Below are positions 60,067-64,000 of a stretch of 64,000 bases of DNA, piece after piece. Both the position numbers and the translations under genes were made by a program. The stretch is from assembly GCF_014333615.1 (NCBI RefSeq), contig NZ_JACSCY010000001.1, positions 186,001-250,000 of the forward strand. Reading direction: 5' to 3'. This DNA is from Hymenobacter citatus (GTDB lineage: Bacteria; Bacteroidota; Bacteroidia; Cytophagales; Hymenobacteraceae). The notes beneath the pieces were generated by a model. That model was not told the DNA's origin. It saw only the letters and a program-made list of their open reading frames with translations, and did no database searches. Within the stretch, counting starts at the first letter, position 1. Each line of letters begins with the position of its first letter.

Positions 60067-63000
60067 ATGAGCTTATTCGATTCGGCGGCGAAACCCGTGC
60101 GGGCGGCCGTGGTGCACGTGTTTGCCACCGGCCCCTACCACCCCGGCAACGGCCACGGCCTATTGCACGTGGGCCTGCTGCCGCTGGTGCCCGATGCCCA
60201 GGTGCAAGCGTGGCTGTTGAACCCCGAGCGGGAGCATTCGGCGGCCGTGTTTCAGGCCTGCCGCATCAGCAACGAAAAAGCCGCCGAAGCCCCTACCTGG
60301 CTGGAAAGCAAAGCGGAGGTGCAGGCCGCCTTTGCCCAGTTTGATGCACTGCTGATTCTGGACCGCGCCGGGCAGCCCTCACCCGAGCGCCTGTGGCTGG
60401 AGCAAGTGGTATTGGCTGACCTCCCCAAACCACCCATTTGCGCGGCCCTGGATGAGCTGCTGGCCTTCTTCCTACCCCAGGAGGTACTCGACGATGCCGA
60501 TGACCTCAAGGAAAAGCTTCTCGCCGACAAAGCCTGGCGCGAGCGGGTGGGCTACGAGAAGAGCCTACCCCAATTGCCCTTCGTACTGCATGCCATGCGC
60601 CGAAGCGTGCGCTGGGTGCTGGCCAGTCTGCTGCGCGTGCAGGGTGCTGGTAGCGGCTCCTGGCTACCCGCCTACGCGTTGCTACACAGCATCGTAGCCG
60701 ATGCCGTGCGCCGGCCGGTGGCCCTGCGCGGCTTCCGGCTGCTGCGCGCCCTGGCCCAGCAGCCCGACTGCTGCGACGATGCCCCGGCCCCCACCGAAAC
60801 CACTCGCGAGGCTACCCAGCGCCGGATGCCCCGGCCCGCGCCCTTCCCCGAGCGCCCTCAGGCCCAACAGGCGCAACAGCTGCTGCTGGACTGGCTGGCC
60901 CGTTGGCGCGACCAGCCCGACGATGCCACCACGCCCGGCCTGGGTATCAACCAGGTATTAAAAGAAGAACACGTAACCGAAGCCTTTGCCGAGCTGCGCA
61001 AGCAGGTAGGCGCCGACGAGCTGAAAGTGCGTGAACCCCAGCTGCGCTACGCCCGTTTCGTGGCGCGGGCCATTGCGGGCGAGGAGGGACCCTATGCCCT
61101 GGAAGCCGGCACTGGTACCGGCAAAACCTTCGGCTACCTGGTGCCCGCGTTGGAATACCTGCGTATTGCGCCCGGCGCGGCCGTGATTGTGGCTACCTCC
61201 ACCAAAAACCTCCAGGAGCAGATGCAGCACGGCGAGCTGCCCGCTCTGCTGCGCCAGCCCGATGGCAAACGCGTGCCCCGCTACGCCGCCATTCGCACGG
61301 CCATGCTGAAGGGCAAAAATTGCTACCTCTGCGCCGAGGCGTTGGGTAGGAACTTCGAGGCCAGCTTTGAGCGTACCGCCGACTGGGCCGAGCGCTTGGC
61401 CTGGCTATACCTGGCCCTGCGCCTGCGCGACACCCACGGCGAGGTGGAGAACATTGCGCCCCAGGTAGCTGACCGCCTCGGTGGCGCCTTGTTTGGTCTA
61501 CTGCGCCGCGTGACGGCCGACCGCGCCTGCCGCCACGGGAAGCTACCCGACCGTACCGCCTGCGTGTATCCCGCCCACCGCAAGCGCGCCGAGGAAGCCA
61601 ACCTAATTATCGTAAATCATCACAAGCTGGCGCTCCTACCCCCGCAGCTGCTGGAGCGGGCTAAGGTGTGCATTGTGGACGAAGCCGACCGTTTTCCCGA
61701 CAACTTCCGCTCGGCGCTGGCCCGCACGTTTAATGCGCGGGAGCTGGTGGAGGAAATCGTGGAGCCGCTGCTGGGTGGTCCGTCGGCCGTGCCGCGCCGG
61801 CCGGAGGAAACCCCGCCTACGGAAAAGGAGCGCACGCGCCGTCCGCCCGAAGGCCTGCTACGCGAGCTGGACGCCCGTTTCAGCGACGAAGAATACGCCC
61901 TGTGGAGCAAGATTCCGCTGGATGAGCGCCCCGGCGCCACCGACGCCGAGCAGCGCGCCTACGAAGCCTGGGATGAAGCTCGCCTCCACGACCTCGTGGA
62001 CCAGGCCGCCCTGTTGCACCAGGTAGCCGAGGCCATGCACGAAACCCCCGCCGCCGCCGATGCCCTCCATACTGCCCACCTGGCCGCCGCCGCCGCTGCC
62101 GCCGCGGCTGACCCATTGCGCCGCCGGCGGGCGTTGCGCACGGTGCGGCAGGCCGTAGAAGCCGTGCGCGAGCCGCTGCTAGCGAGCCGCAATGTCTTGC
62201 AGGAGGTAGGGCAACATTTCCTGGCGCGGGGTAGGGAGGCGGCGCGGCTGCCGTTCCCGGTGGGCGAAACGCACTGGCAGGACGAGGTATGGGTGCGCCC
62301 GGCCTACGGGGGTAGGGGAGGGCGCCTGGCCCTGGCCGAGCCCCTGCAAGCCGCCCTGCGTCCCTTGTTGGCGCCCCTCACCGCCGCTGCCCGCGAACTG
62401 GGCCTCATTGCCCGGCAGCTGGGCACGGCCCTCAACCTGGGCAACGCCGTGGACATGGACGAGGAAGAATTCGACTCGCCCCCCGACCACGACGAGCGCC
62501 TGCGCCTGCGCACCGTGCGCCTGGTAGATACGGCCCTGAGCCAGGTGGAAGTGCTCACGCGCTTGCTAGGAGAATTCCCGTGCCGCGGTTTCGTGCCGGT
62601 GCTGGAGCGCACCCGCGACCACGACGAGCTGGGCTGGAACCTCATCCGCAAGCCCTACGACCTCTGGCCCTACCTCACCACCCACGACCCTACCTCTCTG
62701 GCCGTGTTGGAGCAGTTGGAAGATGAGCCCGCCGCAACCTTTGCCGAGCGCCAGGCCGTGGCCCGACAGGCCGCCGGCCGCCTGGCCAACGAGCCCGCCA
62801 CGCCGCTGTTCGACCTGTTTCGGACCGTCATCTTCACCTCGGCCACGCTGTACGTCGAAAACAAGCTCGACTACTTCCGCCGCCAGCTCGACCAGCGGGT
62901 GCCGTTTGTGGCCGAGGAGCGCATTACCTCGGTGTTCGATTTCAAGGATGAGGAACGCGAGCCGGTGCTGGGCAGCGTGCCGGCCTACCTGCCGCCGTTT

Positions 63001-63675
63001 CGGGCGGGGCTGACACCGGCGGCGCTGGAAAGCTGGCGTGTGGCCCAGCTGCACACCCTGCTGCCGCTGCTGGTAGCGCTGGAAGGCCGCACGCTGGTGC
63101 TGTTCACATCGGTAGAAGACCTGCGCTTTGCCGCCGAGTGGCTGGCCGCCCCACTGGCCGCGCACGACATCGAGCTGATCTGCCAGCGCGGGGCCAGCCA
63201 ATGGGAAATCCGGCGGTTTCGGCGGGTGGCGCAATCGGTGCTGCTGGGGGTAGACCGCATGTGGACGGGCGTGGACTTCGCCGGGCCTACCCTCTCGCAG
63301 GTGATTGTGTGGCGCCTGCCGTTCCCCTCGCTCGGCGACGTACTCATCAGCCACCGCAAGCGCTACGAGGCCGACGACGTGTTCTGGAATCAGTTCTACC
63401 GCCCAGCAGCCCGCCTGAAGCTGCGCCAGGGTTTCGGGCGTCTCGTGCGCCGCGAGAAGGACCGGGGTGCCTTCGTCATCCTCGACGCCCGCGTGGCCGC
63501 TACTTTCTACGCCGACGTGCTGGAGGAACTGGAAATCCCCCTCACCCCCGACCCACATGCCCACGCCCTACTCACGCGCACCACCGGCCCGTTGCTGCAC
63601 CTGCTCAAGCTCGGCACCGAGTTCCAGCGCCGCGGCCTGAGCCTGGAGAAGCTGGTAGGGTTGCTGGGAGGGTAG
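60067..63675 (+). CDS. DinG-like ATP-dependent helicase with degenerate exonuclease-like N-terminus
   Basis: A 1202-residue superfamily 2 (XPD/DinG-type) helicase. Walker A is EAGTGTGKT (346-354), the Walker B box is VDEADRF, and the C-terminal motifs are LVLFTSVEDLRFAAEW, GVDRMWTGVDFAGPTLSQVI and KLRQGFGRLVRREKDRG. Four Cys that could hold a [4Fe-4S] cluster are KNCYLC, DRACRHG and RTACVYP, just before NHHKLALLP. Residues 1-110 resemble a DEDD exonuclease layout (VHVFATGPYHPGNGHGLLHV) but the catalytic acids are missing. It should unwind DNA or R-loops 5'-3' in repair. Confidence 0.88.
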   Translation: MSLFDSAAKPVRAAVVHVFATGPYHPGNGHGLLHVGLLPLVPDAQVQAWLLNPEREHSAAVFQACRISNEKAAEAPTWLESKAEVQAAFAQFDALLILDRAGQPSPERLWLEQVVLADLPKPPICAALDELLAFFLPQEVLDDADDLKEKLLADKAWRERVGYEKSLPQLPFVLHAMRRSVRWVLASLLRVQGAGSGSWLPAYALLHSIVADAVRRPVALRGFRLLRALAQQPDCCDDAPAPTETTREATQRRMPRPAPFPERPQAQQAQQLLLDWLARWRDQPDDATTPGLGINQVLKEEHVTEAFAELRKQVGADELKVREPQLRYARFVARAIAGEEGPYALEAGTGTGKTFGYLVPALEYLRIAPGAAVIVATSTKNLQEQMQHGELPALLRQPDGKRVPRYAAIRTAMLKGKNCYLCAEALGRNFEASFERTADWAERLAWLYLALRLRDTHGEVENIAPQVADRLGGALFGLLRRVTADRACRHGKLPDRTACVYPAHRKRAEEANLIIVNHHKLALLPPQLLERAKVCIVDEADRFPDNFRSALARTFNARELVEEIVEPLLGGPSAVPRRPEETPPTEKERTRRPPEGLLRELDARFSDEEYALWSKIPLDERPGATDAEQRAYEAWDEARLHDLVDQAALLHQVAEAMHETPAAADALHTAHLAAAAAAAAADPLRRRRALRTVRQAVEAVREPLLASRNVLQEVGQHFLARGREAARLPFPVGETHWQDEVWVRPAYGGRGGRLALAEPLQAALRPLLAPLTAAARELGLIARQLGTALNLGNAVDMDEEEFDSPPDHDERLRLRTVRLVDTALSQVEVLTRLLGEFPCRGFVPVLERTRDHDELGWNLIRKPYDLWPYLTTHDPTSLAVLEQLEDEPAATFAERQAVARQAAGRLANEPATPLFDLFRTVIFTSATLYVENKLDYFRRQLDQRVPFVAEERITSVFDFKDEEREPVLGSVPAYLPPFRAGLTPAALESWRVAQLHTLLPLLVALEGRTLVLFTSVEDLRFAAEWLAAPLAAHDIELICQRGASQWEIRRFRRVAQSVLLGVDRMWTGVDFAGPTLSQVIVWRLPFPSLGDVLISHRKRYEADDVFWNQFYRPAARLKLRQGFGRLVRREKDRGAFVILDARVAATFYADVLEELEIPLTPDPHAHALLTRTTGPLLHLLKLGTEFQRRGLSLEKLVGLLGG

Positions 63676-63736
63676 GAGAATGGTGGGGTAGGGGCGGCTT
63701 GCAGCCGCCCGTTATATAGGTTGGGGCGAGCAAAAA

Positions 63737-63854
63737 GCATGTCATCCTGAACGCAGCGCAACGGAGTGAAGGACCTTATCACGCAGGAATGACGGGCGAA
63801 TCAACGACTTATTCAGACGTGATAAAGTCCTTCACTGCGTTCAGGATGACATGC
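63737..63854. repeat. REP-like inverted repeat, family 1, copy C
   Basis: Arms GCATGTCATCCTGAACGC and GAAGGACCTTATCACGC face GACGTGATAAAGTCCTTCA and GCGTTCAGGATGACATGC. It occupies most of the gap between the helicase gene and the last gene of the window. Confidence 0.9.
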
Positions 63855-63916
63855 GGATTTTGTTCCAAATGACAGACTTTTTCCTCCTACCTTGCCTTTC
63901 TATTCAACCACCCCCT

Positions 63917-64000
63917 ATGCCACACCTTTTCTCCTCAAAACTCATCCTACCTACCTTACTGGCTGCTACCTCGTTATTGGCCAACTGCGGCGGCGAATCT
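63917..64000 (+). CDS. Lipoprotein gene, 5' part only
   Basis: The last 28 codons read MPHLFSSKLILPTLLAATSL and then LANCGGES. This is a lipoprotein signal peptide with lipidated Cys24 in LLANCGG. The rest lies outside the window, so no function can be given. Confidence 0.6.
   Translation, partial: MPHLFSSKLILPTLLAATSLLANCGGES

Noticed and set aside
62566..63564. A 332-codon frame antisense to the DinG-like gene
   Set aside because: Shadow of helicase motifs on the other strand.
1..64000. tRNA, rRNA, riboswitch and origin signals
   Set aside because: I scanned by eye for cloverleaf ends, CCA, and familiar riboswitch cores and saw none; a covariance-model search would be needed to exclude them.

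Overview
The window is a stretch of chromosome from a GC-rich member of the Bacteroidota, most likely Hymenobacter or a close relative in the Cytophagales. The lineage call rests on gene content (SusC/SusD pairs with sigma/FecR switches, DUF4290, DUF3109, the DUF177-rpmF-plsX-fabH-efp-accB-accC block), on -7 promoter elements of the TAnnTTTG type, and on general resemblance; no database search was possible. Most genes are 60-65% GC by eye, with one clearly AT-richer island near 57.9-60.0 kb.

Layout. 1-1.2 kb: end of a chemotaxis locus (CheA C-terminus, CheC phosphatase). 1.3-9.4 kb: housekeeping genes (arginase-family hydrolase, small membrane protein, murA, DUF4290, UvrD/PcrA helicase, GT4 glycosyltransferase, DUF3109). 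9.4-16.1 kb: Uma2 nuclease, then the minus-strand operon for fatty-acid/phospholipid initiation and translation, and a solitary HigA-like regulator. 16.4-25.8 kb: a GH2 beta-galactosidase, pdxA, leucyl aminopeptidase, rsmA, a 2-hydroxyacid dehydrogenase, greA, and an unusual HIT hydrolase with a nuclease-inhibitor-like C-terminal domain.

25.9-37.6 kb (plus strand) is a polysaccharide utilization locus: ECF sigma, FecR, SusC, SusD, a GH144-type glucanase, a secreted esterase/peptidase-like hydrolase and a GH3 beta-glucosidase. The enzyme set suggests beta-1,2-glucan as substrate. 37.8-44.2 kb holds a PAS/GAF histidine kinase, a lipoprotein DNA/RNA nuclease, an M48 protease and a membrane-anchored EEP-family protein. 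44.2-59.7 kb (minus strand) is a second locus: ECF sigma, FecR, SusC, SusD, GH29 fucosidase, GH20 hexosaminidase, GntP transporter, RidA, a D-threonine-aldolase-like enzyme and an M19 dipeptidase. It looks aimed at fucose/HexNAc glycans coupled to D-amino-acid or dipeptide salvage. 60.1-63.7 kb is a large DinG-like helicase; a lipoprotein gene begins at the right edge.

The intergenic spaces are filled with several families of inverted-repeat elements, some of them inside operons and one apparently inside a coding sequence. The most interesting observations are the HIT plus NuiA-like fusion together with a NucA-family nuclease about 14 kb away, a hairpin in the greA leader, a DinG helicase with an eroded exonuclease-like domain, the mosaic AT-rich sigma/FecR module, and a strong excess of the word GGTAGG/CCTACC.
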